Assembly (NCBI GenBank): GCA_027487575.1
Contig: JAIYDJ010000016.1
Span: 107,868 to 167,363, forward strand
Direction: 5' to 3'
Source: Rhodobacter sp.
GTDB taxonomy: Bacteria > Pseudomonadota > Alphaproteobacteria > Rhodobacterales > Rhodobacteraceae
DNA length: 59,496 nucleotides
The notes below the pieces were generated by a model. That model worked only from the letters and a program-made list of their open reading frames with translations, had not been told where the DNA came from and did no database searches. The position numbers and the translations under genes were made by a program. Below, piece by piece: positions 37,040 through 45,574 of this stretch. The first letter of the stretch is position 1. Each line of letters opens with the position of its first letter.

Positions 37040-37111
37040 TGGTGGCACACATCGTTCAGGGGGCGGACCCCATCATAGCGAACGATGTGCGACAAGCCCG
37101 GCTACAGCGGC
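37040..37111 (-). pseudogene. Decayed tRNA-Thr-like copy
   Basis: This repeats the neighbouring tRNA-Thr in degraded form. The 5' acceptor side (GCTACAGCGGCATC on the plus strand) and the GACCCCATCAT block are identical, and the anticodon stem CATCG/TGATG still pairs, but with loop TTCGCTA. The D and T arms are lost. Its flank CATCTTTCC resembles CATCCTTCT after the real tRNA. A third, shorter echo (CTACAACGGCACC) is near 37190. Positions 37048-37057 and 37080-37089 form a perfect ten-base inverted repeat. Confidence 0.6.
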
Positions 37112-37243
37112 ATCTTTCCGGTGTCGTTCTCATAGGGGGAGGTTGAATGAATGTCAACCAAATGCAAGCCTATGATATCTTGACCTAAACTACAACGGCA
37201 CCTTCTTTCCGCCGTGGCGGTTCAACGGGTCGGCCTGTCCCTT

Positions 37244-38692
37244 TCAGGGTGTCCTGTCGGCATCGGCATTCTCGCCATCGTCGCTCTTTGCCCGGTCCGG
37301 TTCGAAGACCGGCTTCGGTGCCGAGACGAGCAGCGGAAGCAGTTCTGCACCCGTCGCGCTGGGGCCGGTGTTTTCCGGCGGTTCGCGCCACGACAGCGTG
37401 TCGAAGCCGCCGCAATTGTCGCAGATCGGATGCCACGTCGCATGGATCGCCTGACACTTGTCGCAACACCACTGTGGACCGCGCGGCGCGGTCAACGCGC
37501 GGGTCAGCCATCCGCGCACCACCGCCTCGTCCGATCCTTCGCCGCGCTCGATTGCGGCGATGATCGCAAGCGCCCGTTGGGTCGGGTGTCGGGTGGCGAC
37601 ATCCGCCATCGCGCGGCGGGCGGCGGGAAAGTCTTCGGCGCTGATCTGCAACTCCGCCTCCAGCAGGCGGGTTTCGTCCCGGTTGGCATGCATAGCGAAC
37701 AGGGGCTTGAACCGCTTCAGCCGGGCGGCAGGAGTTTCTTCGGGTTCGATCTCGGCAAACACGGCGGCAAGGTCGGGGTGGGGCTGGCCTTCGTAGGCCT
37801 TGCGCACCACGCGCGTCGCGTGGCGCTTGTCGCCCTTCGAGATGTAGCTGCGCGCGGCCATCACCGCGGCCGGTATCAGGTCGGGAGACAGACGGTTGGC
37901 GGCAATCGCGGCCTCGCGCGCCTCGATGCTGGCGTTCTCGTCCATGATGCCCGCGGCTTCCTGCAGGGCTAGAACGGCGTCGCGGCGGCGGAAAACGTCG
38001 CGCGGAAGGGCCCCCCTTTTCTGCTGCGCGCCCAAGGTTGCCCGGGCACCTTTCCAGTCGGAGTGTTCGGATTGCAGACGCAGCAGGATATCCTGCGTTT
38101 CGGCATGTTTCGGCTTCATCGCAAAGGCCTTCTCGGCCAACGCAAGGGCAGTGTCCGTATCGCCTTCGGCAAGTTTCTGCTTCAGCAGCCCGCGAATGCC
38201 GACAAACCGCGTGGCATCATTGGCCAGCAAAAGCTTGTAAGCCTCGGTTGCCCTTTTGCCATCGCCCGAGGCTTCGGCGGCCTGCGCCACCAGCAATGTC
38301 GTGAGTTCCGGACGCTCCAGATACTTGGCGGCCCGTTGTGCCTTGATCAGGGCCAGACGTCCCTCGCCCGAGGCAAGCGCAAGCAGGCCATCGTTCAGCG
38401 CCTGATAGCCGCGCCGTTCCCGGTTGCGGTCGAAATAGCGCGAAATCGCGGTCTCGTCGCCGTTGAGAAACCGCAGCGTGGCTACCAGCAAGCCGACTGT
38501 CTTCATCGCCAGCCACAGCAGACCCAGCACCAGCATCGCCGCAACGGTGGCCTGCAGGGGGCCAAGCGTGAATTCCCACCCGGCAACCGCCACCCGTATG
38601 CCGCCATCCGTTTCGAGCAGAAGATTTGCTCCAAAGCTGGCTGCGGCAATCAGCGCCACAAAGAGAACGACCTTCAGCAGGGACCAGATCAT
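37244..38692 (-). CDS. hemY: HemY, inner-membrane TPR protein of heme biosynthesis
   Basis: A 482-residue protein. Two N-terminal membrane helices (residues about 5-21 and 42-68) are followed by tetratricopeptide-like repeats (GLLALASGEGRLALIKAQRA, AYKLLLANDATRFVGIRGLL and others). Near the C-terminus is a four-cysteine zinc ribbon (CCDKCQAIH and ICDNCGGFDT), which is an addition typical of alphaproteobacterial HemY. Its biochemical role in heme synthesis is unclear even in well-studied bacteria. It follows mic60 by a single base and belongs to the hemD-mic60-hemY unit. The ATG at 38692 was chosen. Confidence 0.9.
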   Translation of the reverse strand: MIWSLLKVVLFVALIAAASFGANLLLETDGGIRVAVAGWEFTLGPLQATVAAMLVLGLLWLAMKTVGLLVATLRFLNGDETAISRYFDRNRERRGYQALNDGLLALASGEGRLALIKAQRAAKYLERPELTTLLVAQAAEASGDGKRATEAYKLLLANDATRFVGIRGLLKQKLAEGDTDTALALAEKAFAMKPKHAETQDILLRLQSEHSDWKGARATLGAQQKRGALPRDVFRRRDAVLALQEAAGIMDENASIEAREAAIAANRLSPDLIPAAVMAARSYISKGDKRHATRVVRKAYEGQPHPDLAAVFAEIEPEETPAARLKRFKPLFAMHANRDETRLLEAELQISAEDFPAARRAMADVATRHPTQRALAIIAAIERGEGSDEAVVRGWLTRALTAPRGPQWCCDKCQAIHATWHPICDNCGGFDTLSWREPPENTGPSATGAELLPLLVSAPKPVFEPDRAKSDDGENADADRTP

Positions 38693-38693
38693 G

Positions 38694-39884
38694 CTATTGC
38701 CCCGCGCCTTGCATAAGACCGGCCAGGGCGGCCTGTGCCTCCAGCCGCTGTTGCGCGGTTGCCGTCCATTCGGCCATCGCTGCCAGGGCGTCCGGCGGCA
38801 AGGTCCCAAGCTCCTGCAGCGCGGCGGGCACATCGGCACGGGAAAGGGCCGCTTCGGCGCGGGACAAGATCGCATCCGGTCCGGTTCCGTCCTGCGGAGT
38901 CAGGGACCGTGCGCCGGTCTGGTTGCGCAGAAAGGTTGCCATCCGATCGGTCCAGGTGTCACCCGGCTCGGCGCGAAGGGCTGCTTCCAGCCCGCGCCGG
39001 GCGGCCTTTGGAAAGGTCGCGCGCAGCGTTCCAATCGAGGGCAGACCGGTGGCTGCATGCGCCGACAAGGCTTCGGGAACCGCCTCTGACCCCAGCGCCG
39101 TCAGGGCCGCCGCATAGGGCAGTCCGCTGTCGAGTGCGGCCCCGATCTGGGCCAGCGAAGCGTTGCGTGTGGCGGTCGCGGCAATGGCCGTTGCCTGCGC
39201 GCTCAACTCTGCCGCCCGCGCCTCGGCTTCCGACAGCCGGGCCTCGACCGCATCGGCCATGGCGGAAAGTTCGCCCGGCACACCCGAATCCTGTGATTTC
39301 AGGGCTGCGACTTCGGCCTGCAAGGCGGCCAGTGCGGCCGGCGCAACCCCGGTTTCCGATGGCAGATTCGCAAGGGCGGCAAGGTTGGCCTCCAATCCGT
39401 CGATCCGCGCAGTCAGGGGTGCCAGGTCAATCCCCGCGTCTGGTTGGGATTCGAGGGCCGCAATCCGATCCAGCAGCGCCTGGTCCGGGGTGGGGGGCGT
39501 TTGCGCGGCCTCCGAAAGACGGACGACCTCGGCGCGCAGGGCTTGCGCTTCGGCTTCGGCGGCACCCAGTCGCGCTTCCAGTCCTGATGGGTCAAAGCTT
39601 TGCTGTGGCACAACAAAACGCTGAACGCCATAGCCTGCGCCCGCCGCCAGAACCGCACCGATCAGGATACCCAGCAGCGTGGAGCCCGACTTCTGTGGCA
39701 CAGGCGGCACGGGGGCTTCCGTCACCGGGGCGGCGATGGGCGCCGAGGCGACGGGTTGACGGTCATCAAGCGGGGTGTCCGTCGGGTCCGCCTGCGCTGG
39801 CGTGACCAAAGCCTCTTCCAGCGGGCGGTCGTCCACCAAAGCGGCCTCTGGTTTGGTTGCGGCGTTGGGCGATGTTTCCGTCAT
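38694..39884 (-). CDS. Mitofilin/Mic60-like inner-membrane protein
   Basis: A 396-residue protein with a Pro/Ala-rich cytoplasmic N-terminus, one membrane helix (SGSTLLGILIGAVLAAGAGY, about residues 67-86), a long coiled coil (about residues 100-240) and a C-terminal helical domain. This is the architecture of Mic60, the alphaproteobacterial counterpart of the mitochondrial cristae-junction protein; the gene is characteristically located between hemD and hemY, as here. MTETSPNAA at 39884 is the preferred start. A role in intracytoplasmic membrane shape is known for relatives and assumed here. Confidence 0.85.
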   Translation of the reverse strand: MTETSPNAATKPEAALVDDRPLEEALVTPAQADPTDTPLDDRQPVASAPIAAPVTEAPVPPVPQKSGSTLLGILIGAVLAAGAGYGVQRFVVPQQSFDPSGLEARLGAAEAEAQALRAEVVRLSEAAQTPPTPDQALLDRIAALESQPDAGIDLAPLTARIDGLEANLAALANLPSETGVAPAALAALQAEVAALKSQDSGVPGELSAMADAVEARLSEAEARAAELSAQATAIAATATRNASLAQIGAALDSGLPYAAALTALGSEAVPEALSAHAATGLPSIGTLRATFPKAARRGLEAALRAEPGDTWTDRMATFLRNQTGARSLTPQDGTGPDAILSRAEAALSRADVPAALQELGTLPPDALAAMAEWTATAQQRLEAQAALAGLMQGAGQ

Positions 39885-39944
39885 GGTGGATTGGGCCTTC
39901 CCGGAACGAGGTCGTTGCACCCTAGTCCTCGCGACATGACAGGT

Positions 39945-40667
39945 TCAAGTCCGGCTCCCTGCGGCGCAAAGGCATTCGATGGCATGCACCAACGCCGTGG
40001 CCTCCGGTTGCGTTGCAACGGTCAACCGGTCGGGATGCAAACCAGCGGCCCTTTCCGCAACGGCAAGGCTGAGTGCCGCCACCCAAAGCGGCGCAACGAA
40101 TGGTCCCGCCATGACCATAAGGTCTGCACTGCGCGGAGAAAACAGGGGCAGAATGACTGGCAGCCCGCCTGCCAGAAGCTTTGCCGCCTCTGCGGTCAGC
40201 GGTTGGGCCTGTTGGCTATAGACGATGGCTTGGCGTGCGTGAAGGCCCATAGATTCAAGGCGTTGCACGATGTCGCCGCGCGTGTCGGCCCCCCGCAGGT
40301 GCAGCACGCGCCTCGCCGTGGGGTCACCACCGATCAACCGGATCAGCGCGTCGGCATCTCCCTTGGCCGAGATGGCAACAAAGCCCGCTTCCTGTGCCAT
40401 CAAGGCGGTCCGGTCCCCGACGCAGAATGCCCGTGCGGGCAGATCTACCCCTTCGGCGGATATCCGCCGCGCCGCTTCGACTCCGGTTTCCGAGGTCAGG
40501 ATCAAGGCGTCGAACCGGTCATCCGGCACCGCCGGATGCAGAAAGACCGGAGCCATCAGCGGAGAGATCACGATCGCCAGCTCCGGTCCGAACGACTCGC
40601 GCAGCATCGCCGCAAACCGTTCTGACGCGGCAGCCGGGCGGGTCAGCAGGAAGGATTGTCTGGGCAT
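39945..40667 (-). CDS. hemD: Uroporphyrinogen-III synthase
   Basis: HemD cyclises hydroxymethylbilane to uroporphyrinogen III in tetrapyrrole synthesis. The 240-residue protein begins PRQSFLLTRPAAASERFA. It shows the bilobed pattern of the family: FDALILTSETGVEAARRI, FCVGDRTALMAQEAGF, VLHLRGADTRGDIVQRLE, YSQQAQPL, LPLFSPRSADLMVM. The sequence family is poorly conserved, so operon context (mic60 and hemY downstream, tsaD divergent) matters for the call. ATG 40667 is used rather than an upstream in-frame start at 40727. Confidence 0.88.
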   Translation of the reverse strand: MPRQSFLLTRPAAASERFAAMLRESFGPELAIVISPLMAPVFLHPAVPDDRFDALILTSETGVEAARRISAEGVDLPARAFCVGDRTALMAQEAGFVAISAKGDADALIRLIGGDPTARRVLHLRGADTRGDIVQRLESMGLHARQAIVYSQQAQPLTAEAAKLLAGGLPVILPLFSPRSADLMVMAGPFVAPLWVAALSLAVAERAAGLHPDRLTVATQPEATALVHAIECLCAAGSRT

Positions 40668-40714
40668 GACACGAGTGTTACCTGCGCACCAGGTTTTGGG
40701 CAACCGTGCGGGCA

Positions 40715-41800
40715 ATGGGCAAGACACTCACCTTTCTGGGCATCGAGTCGAGCTGCGACGATACCGCGGCGGCCGTCGTGGACAGCACGGGCCGTATCCT
40801 GTCGTCCGAGGTCGAGGGGCAGGTTGTGCTGCATGCCGCCTTTGGCGGCGTGGTGCCCGAAATCGCCGCCCGTGCCCACGCCGAACGGCTGGATCATGTG
40901 GTAGAGCGGGCGCTGGCGACGGCGGGCGTTGGCCTGCGGGATCTGGATGGAATCGCCGTGACCGCGGGTCCGGGGCTGATCGGCGGCGTGCTGTCGGGGG
41001 TGATGCTGGCGCGCGGGCTGGCCGCGGGAACCGGGTTGCCACTGATCGGTGTCAACCATCTGGCGGGGCACGCCCTGACGCCGCGGCTGACCGACGGTCT
41101 GGATTTTCCCTATCTGATGCTGCTGGTGTCGGGCGGACATTGCCAGTTCCTGATCGTCGAAGATGTCGACCGCTTTCGTCGGGTTGGCGGCACGATAGAC
41201 GACGCGCCCGGCGAGGCGTTCGACAAGACCGCCAAACTGCTTGGTCTGCCGCAACCCGGCGGGCCGGCCGTCGAGGCCGAGGCCAGGGCGGGCGATCCGC
41301 GCCGCTTTGCCTTTCCCCGACCGCTGTTGGATCGGGAAGGCTGCGATCTGTCCTTTTCCGGCTTGAAAACAGCCCTGTTGCGCGCCCGCGATGCCGTGAT
41401 GGCCAATGCGGGTGGACTGCGCCTGCAAGACCGCCGCGACCTGTGCGCCGGTTTTCAGGCGGCGGTTGCGGATGTTCTGGCGGAAAAGACCCGGCGGGCG
41501 CTGTCGCTGTATCTGGAATTGTCTCCTGCACGGGCGGTCTGTGCCGTGGCGGGCGGCGTGGCGGCCAATCAGGCGTTGCGCGCGCGTCTGGAAACCGTGT
41601 GTCAGGCCCTGGATGTGCAGTTCCTTGCACCGCCCTTGCGTCTTTGCACCGACAATGCCGCGATGATCGCCTGGGCCGGGCTTGAACGGTTCCGCGCCGG
41701 TCTGGTGGACCCGGCCGATCTGGTCGCGCGGCCCCGATGGCCTTTGGACGCGACGGCGCCCGTTCTGATCGGATCGGGCAAGAAGGGCGCGAAAGGATGA
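40715..41800 (+). CDS. tsaD: tRNA threonylcarbamoyltransferase TsaD
   Basis: TsaD transfers the threonylcarbamoyl group to A37 of ANN-decoding tRNAs, working with TsaB and TsaE. The 361-residue protein begins [20 protein letters not shown] and has the iron-binding [22 protein letters not shown] and [36 protein letters not shown] and [16 protein letters not shown] close the family pattern. GTG 40706 is also in frame but ATG 40715 is preferred. It overlaps gpsA by 4 bases and diverges from hemD. Confidence 0.96.
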   Translation: MGKTLTFLGIESSCDDTAAAVVDSTGRILSSEVEGQVVLHAAFGGVVPEIAARAHAERLDHVVERALATAGVGLRDLDGIAVTAGPGLIGGVLSGVMLARGLAAGTGLPLIGVNHLAGHALTPRLTDGLDFPYLMLLVSGGHCQFLIVEDVDRFRRVGGTIDDAPGEAFDKTAKLLGLPQPGGPAVEAEARAGDPRRFAFPRPLLDREGCDLSFSGLKTALLRARDAVMANAGGLRLQDRRDLCAGFQAAVADVLAEKTRRALSLYLELSPARAVCAVAGGVAANQALRARLETVCQALDVQFLAPPLRLCTDNAAMIAWAGLERFRAGLVDPADLVARPRWPLDATAPVLIGSGKKGAKG

Positions 41801-42699
41801 TCGGCATCGTCGGAGCCGGAGCATTCGGAACGGCCCTGGCACGCGTGGCGGCCGGACCAGTCACGCTTTGGTCGCGCAACCCGCATCACCCGGCAATGCT
41901 GCCGCTGCATGTGCAGGTCACGCAGGATCTGCGTCGGCTTGACGGGGCCGATGCCGTGTTGCTGTGCATTCCGATGCAGGCTCTTGCGGGGTTCCTGCCG
42001 GCGGCCGGACTGGATGGGCAGCGTCTGGTTGCGTGCTGCAAAGGCCTTGACCTGTCCACCCTGCAAGGGGCGTCTGGGGTGATCGCCGTCACCTGTCCGG
42101 CTGCAGTCCCTGCCGTTCTGACCGGGCCGGGGTTTGCGGCAGACATTGCCGAGGGTCTGCCCACCGCGCTGACGCTGGCCTGCCGGGACGACGATATCGG
42201 GCAGGCCCTGCAATCGCGCCTTTCCACCCAGACGCTGCGGCTGTACCGGACAACCGATGTGACCGGGGCAGAACTGGGCGGCGCCCTGAAGAATGTCATC
42301 GCCATCGCGGCAGGGGTCGTCATCGGGGCCGGCCTTGGCGAGTCGGCAAGGGCCGCGCTGATGACGCGCGGCTTTGCCGAGATGCAGCGCCTGGCGCTGA
42401 CCATCGGGGCGCGGACGGAAACCCTGGGCGGACTTGCCGGAATGGGGGACCTGATCCTGACCTGCACCTCGGACAAGTCGCGCAACTTTTCCTTTGGCCG
42501 GGGTCTGGGGTCCGGGAACCGCGCGCCGACCGCGGCGACGGTGGAAGGCATCGCCACAGCCCGTGCAGCCCGCGATCTGGCCCTGCGGACGGGGATCGAC
42601 ATGCCGGTCACGCAGACTGTCGCCGATCTGCTGGACGACCGGATCGGGATCGCCGACGCTGTGCGACAATTGCTGAACCGCCCTTTGAAACAGGAATGA
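41797..42699 (+). CDS. gpsA: Glycerol-3-phosphate dehydrogenase [NAD(P)+]
   Basis: GpsA makes sn-glycerol-3-phosphate for phospholipid synthesis. The 300-residue enzyme is slightly short for the family. It shows the Rossmann loop [36 protein letters not shown] with the catalytic lysine, and [20 protein letters not shown] with FSFGRGLG. The start lies in the tsaD stop (ATGA), giving translational coupling. It is followed by a YciI gene after 4 bases. Confidence 0.94.
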   Translation: MIGIVGAGAFGTALARVAAGPVTLWSRNPHHPAMLPLHVQVTQDLRRLDGADAVLLCIPMQALAGFLPAAGLDGQRLVACCKGLDLSTLQGASGVIAVTCPAAVPAVLTGPGFAADIAEGLPTALTLACRDDDIGQALQSRLSTQTLRLYRTTDVTGAELGGALKNVIAIAAGVVIGAGLGESARAALMTRGFAEMQRLALTIGARTETLGGLAGMGDLILTCTSDKSRNFSFGRGLGSGNRAPTAATVEGIATARAARDLALRTGIDMPVTQTVADLLDDRIGIADAVRQLLNRPLKQE

Positions 42700-42703
42700 C
42701 CCC

Positions 42704-42976
42704 ATGCGTTACGCTGTGATCTGTCAGGACAAACCCGGCGCGCTGCAGGTGCGCCTTGACACCCGCGCTGCCCATCTTGCCTACATCGAGGCGACCGGTG
42801 TGGTCGAGATGGCAGGGCCGTTTCTGGGTCCGCAGGGCGAGATGACCGGAAGCCTGATCGTGTTGCAGGTCGATTCGCTGGAGGCCGCCGACGCATGGGC
42901 GGCGGCGGACCCCTATGCGCGGGCCGGGCTGTTCGACAGCGTGACGATCCGGGAATGGAAAAAGGTGATCGGATGA
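42704..42976 (+). CDS. YciI-family protein
   Basis: A 90-residue ferredoxin-like fold protein with the family pattern RYAVICQDKPGALQVRLDTR, AHLAYIEATGVVEMAGPFLG and ADPYARAGLFDSVTIREWKK. The conserved acid/His pair of the family is hard to verify by eye. YciI-like proteins have been proposed as small lyases or dehydrochlorinase-like enzymes; no role can be assigned. It overlaps the EVE gene by 4 bases (ATGA). Confidence 0.85.
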   Translation: MRYAVICQDKPGALQVRLDTRAAHLAYIEATGVVEMAGPFLGPQGEMTGSLIVLQVDSLEAADAWAAADPYARAGLFDSVTIREWKKVIG

Positions 42977-43392
42977 CCTTCTGGCTGTTCAAATCCGAAC
43001 CCGACACCTGGAGCTGGGATCAGCAGGTGGCCAAAGGCGACGCGGGCGAAGAGTGGCATGGCGTCCGGAACTATCAGGCCCGCAACAACATGCGGGCCAT
43101 GAAGATCGGCGATCAGGGGTTCTATTACCATTCCAACATCGGCAAAGAGATCGTCGGGATCGTCGAGGTGTGCAAGACATCCGCACCCGACAGCACGACC
43201 GATGATCCGCGTTGGGATTGCGTCCATATCCGCGCCGTGCGCCCCTTCCAGCGGCCGGTCACGCTGGAAACCTGCAAGGTGCAGCCGGGGCTGGAAGGCA
43301 TGGTTCTGGTGAACAACAGCCGATTGTCGGTTCAGCCGGTCACGGCCGATGAATGGCGTATCGTCTGCGCCCTTGGCGGTGTCGAGCCGTAG
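42973..43392 (+). CDS. EVE-domain (PUA-like) protein
   Basis: A 139-residue protein with the EVE signature: FWLFKSEPDTWSWDQQVA, EWHGVRNYQARNNMRAMK and FYYHSNIGKEIVGIVEV. The fold resembles PUA/YTH domains that read modified bases in RNA or DNA. It is the last gene of the tsaD-gpsA-YciI-EVE chain, so a link with modified nucleotides is conceivable through tsaD, but that is speculative. Stop at 43390-43392. Confidence 0.9.
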   Translation: MTFWLFKSEPDTWSWDQQVAKGDAGEEWHGVRNYQARNNMRAMKIGDQGFYYHSNIGKEIVGIVEVCKTSAPDSTTDDPRWDCVHIRAVRPFQRPVTLETCKVQPGLEGMVLVNNSRLSVQPVTADEWRIVCALGGVEP

Positions 43393-43562
43393 AATGGAAT
43401 GGGGAGACCCGCACCCCTACGAGACCCCCCACCACCCCACGTGCTCCCCTGGCACCACACGTGTTCTGAAAAGGTCCCGGACATACTGCCCAAGGTCAAA
43501 CTAGCCGATTTTCGCCGCCGGGGCAAAAGCCAACCCCGGCGCATTTGTTTCAAATGGGGTGG

Positions 43563-43904
43563 TCAGGCGTAGACGGACTCTTTCGAGAAATGCTTGGTCA
43601 GCATGTAATAGACCACGGCGCGGTACTTGTTGCGCTCTGACCTGCCGTAGGTGTCGATCACGGCATTCAGGCCTTCCAGCAGGGCGGGGCTGTCGGGAAG
43701 GCCGAGTTTCTTCATCAGGAAGTTTGTTTTCACCCGCAAAAGCTCGGCTGAATCCGACGCCGCGATGGTTTCGCTGTCAGCGCTGTAGATTGCCGGACCG
43801 CAACCGATGGTCACCTTTGTCAGAAGCCCCATGTCGGGCGAAATCTTGCACTTCTGACTCAAATCATTGGCATATTTTGCGATCAGGTCGTCGCGCTTGC
43901 TCAT
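43563..43904 (-). CDS. DUF2853-family small protein
   Basis: A 113-residue protein with a conserved pattern of helices (RDDLIAKYANDLSQKCKISP, LLTKVTIGCGPAIYSADSET, KTNFLMKKLGLPDSPALLEG, YRAVVYYMLTKHFSKESVY). The family has no known function. It is monocistronic and convergent with the EVE gene; the 170-base gap between them holds a GC stem (GCCGGGG and CCCCGGC at about 43517-43540) that could end its transcript, plus two CACGTG-like hexamers near 43437 and 43456. Confidence 0.8.
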   Translation of the reverse strand: MSKRDDLIAKYANDLSQKCKISPDMGLLTKVTIGCGPAIYSADSETIAASDSAELLRVKTNFLMKKLGLPDSPALLEGLNAVIDTYGRSERNKYRAVVYYMLTKHFSKESVYA

Positions 43905-44111
43905 CGTTCAGTTCCTTGTTTTGAAATTTGCTTGCCGCGCCGCAACCCCTCGGCCCGGGCGCAAGGCGAGATTAGGGGAAAGGCATCCCTGCACAAAGGA
44001 AAAACTCTGCTCCCCCCGCAGACGGTCCGTCCGCACGGAAAGGCCGCGTTCCGGCATTTTCGGATGTCGGGCGATCCGCCCCCTTCAAGCCCCGCTTGGT
44101 GTAATCAGAGA

Positions 44112-44404
44112 TGGTGTCCGCGGCGGGATTCGAACCCACGGCCCCAGGATTCATACCACTTCGGCTTTCACCGCCGCCGTCCGGCGTTCGTGGTCTGGAC
44201 TGTCCCTTCACCATTGGCCGAAGCCTTTAGGTGCTGCCCATCCAGTCTCTACACCTTCCCCTTGCGGGGCTTGGCTCGGGATTGGCAAGGTGCAAGCACA
44301 CCGAAGCTTTCCCCGAATTTGAGCAGTTCCGTTGCACCGTTTCCAACTGCAACGCCCAATTTTACTTAGGAATCCTGTGCTCTATCCATCTGAGCTACGC
44401 AGAC
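44112..44404 (-). tRNA. tRNA-Arg (CCU anticodon), interrupted by an intron
   Basis: The minus strand gives a tRNA in two exons. Exon 1 (44368-44404) starts GTCTGCGTAGCTCAG and ends with the anticodon CCT. Exon 2 (44112-44151) resumes at AATCCTGGGG and ends with the encoded CCA. Joined, they give acceptor GTCTGCG/CGCGGAC with one G-U pair, anticodon stem CAGGA/TCCTG with loop TTCCTAA, and a standard T arm. The 216-base interruption sits immediately 3' of the anticodon, the site used by group I introns in bacterial tRNA-Arg(CCU). Confidence 0.93.
44152..44367 (-). ncRNA. Group I intron in tRNA-Arg (subgroup IC3-like)
   Basis: The 216-nt intron begins AAG directly after CCU and ends with the G before AATCC, as group I introns do. 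Its first 16 bases fold with the exon end into a P1 helix: CCU-AA pairs with UU-GGG around the loop GUAAAA, with the required U-G pair at the splice site. Inside, GTGTAGAGACTGGATGGGCA then GCACC, and GGACAGTCCAGACCACGAAC, resemble the conserved core (P3-P8 and P7) of cyanobacterial tRNA-Leu and proteobacterial tRNA introns. No homing endonuclease is encoded. It should self-splice with guanosine. Confidence 0.88.
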
Positions 44405-44503
44405 ATTCATCTCTGTCCGCTGTTTATCCTGAACGGTCCGGTCAGGCAACATCTGATGCGCCAGGGATGGTCCGGGCGGGAAAAACCGTCCCTTTACAGC
44501 ACC

Positions 44504-44520
44504 GTGTTTGGCGCTAACAC
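44504..44520 (+). promoter_or_regulatory. Candidate LacI-family operator in front of the regulator gene
   Basis: GTGTT and AACAC frame a central GGCGC, close to the TGTTAGCGCTAACA-type palindrome bound by many LacI-family proteins in alphaproteobacteria. The site overlaps a TTG at 44508 that could be read as a start, which argues that translation starts at 44553 and that the gene is autoregulated. Confidence 0.45.
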
Positions 44521-44552
44521 TGGCGCGTGACGCTTGCAAAGGCCCTGCCCCG

Positions 44553-45569
44553 TTGACAAGACTTCCCTCCGCCGACATCCGTCGCCCGCTGACCCTGCGG
44601 GATGTATCCGAAGCCTCTGGCGTCAGCGAGATGACGGTCAGTCGCGTCCTGCGACAGCGGGGCGATGTGTCCGAGGCGACACGCAGCCGGGTTCTGGAAG
44701 CGGCAAGGCGGTTGGGCTACGTGCCGAACAAGATCGCCGGGGCGCTGGCGTCCAGCCGGGTGAACCTTGTCGGCGTGATCATTCCCTCCCTGTCCAACCT
44801 CGTCTTCCCCGAAGTGATGTCGGGAATCTCTGAGCAGCTTGAAGGAACCGGTCTGCAGCCGGTTGTCGGGGTCACCAACTATTCGCCGGATCAGGAAGAA
44901 AAGGTGATCTACGAAATGCTGTCCTGGCGGCCTTCGGGCCTGATTCTCGCCGGGCTGGAGCATAGCGATGCATCGCGCGCGATGCTGGCGCAGGCGGGCG
45001 TTCCGGTTGTCGAGATCATGGATATCGACGGACCGTCGGTGGACAGTGCGGTCGGCATTTCGCACCGGCGCGCGGGCCGCCAGATGGCAGAGGCGATCAT
45101 CGCCTCGGGGTATCGTCGCATCGCATTTCTGGGCACGCGGATGCCGAACGACCACCGGGCCCGCAAGCGCCTGGAAGGGTTCGAAGAGGCGTTGGCGCTG
45201 GCGGGTCTGTCGTTGGTGGACCGCGAGTTCTATTCGGGATCGTCGGCCCTGCTGAAGGGCCGAGAGATGACAGAAACCGTGCTGAAACGCAGCCCCGACA
45301 TCGATTTTCTGTATTACTCCAACGACATGATCGGTGCGGGTGGTCTGCTTTACTGTCTGGCGCAAGGGCTTGATGTGCCCGGACAGGTGGGTCTGGCCGG
45401 GTTCAACGGCGTGGACCTGCTGGAAGGTTTGCCGCGCAGGCTGGCCACGATGGATGCGTGTCGGTTGGAAATCGGCCGACGGTCGGCGGAAATCGTCGCC
45501 GGACGCGCCATCGCCGGTCAGAAGATCGAGCTGTTCCCTGTTCTGCAGACAGGCGACACGATCAGATAG
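44553..45569 (+). CDS. LacI-family transcriptional regulator (GntR type)
   Basis: A 338-residue regulator. The helix-turn-helix and hinge are TLRDVSEASGVSEMTVSRVL and RLGYVPNKIAGALASSR. The periplasmic-binding-like effector domain shows VGVIIPSLSNLVFPEV and DFLYYSNDMIGAGGL, resembling gluconate repressors. The effector is not determined; no sugar operon is adjacent. I chose TTG 44553 rather than TTG 44508 because a palindromic operator-like site occupies 44504-44520. AAAGG lies about eleven bases upstream of the chosen start. Confidence 0.88.
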   Translation: MTRLPSADIRRPLTLRDVSEASGVSEMTVSRVLRQRGDVSEATRSRVLEAARRLGYVPNKIAGALASSRVNLVGVIIPSLSNLVFPEVMSGISEQLEGTGLQPVVGVTNYSPDQEEKVIYEMLSWRPSGLILAGLEHSDASRAMLAQAGVPVVEIMDIDGPSVDSAVGISHRRAGRQMAEAIIASGYRRIAFLGTRMPNDHRARKRLEGFEEALALAGLSLVDREFYSGSSALLKGREMTETVLKRSPDIDFLYYSNDMIGAGGLLYCLAQGLDVPGQVGLAGFNGVDLLEGLPRRLATMDACRLEIGRRSAEIVAGRAIAGQKIELFPVLQTGDTIR

Positions 45570-45574
45570 CGGGT

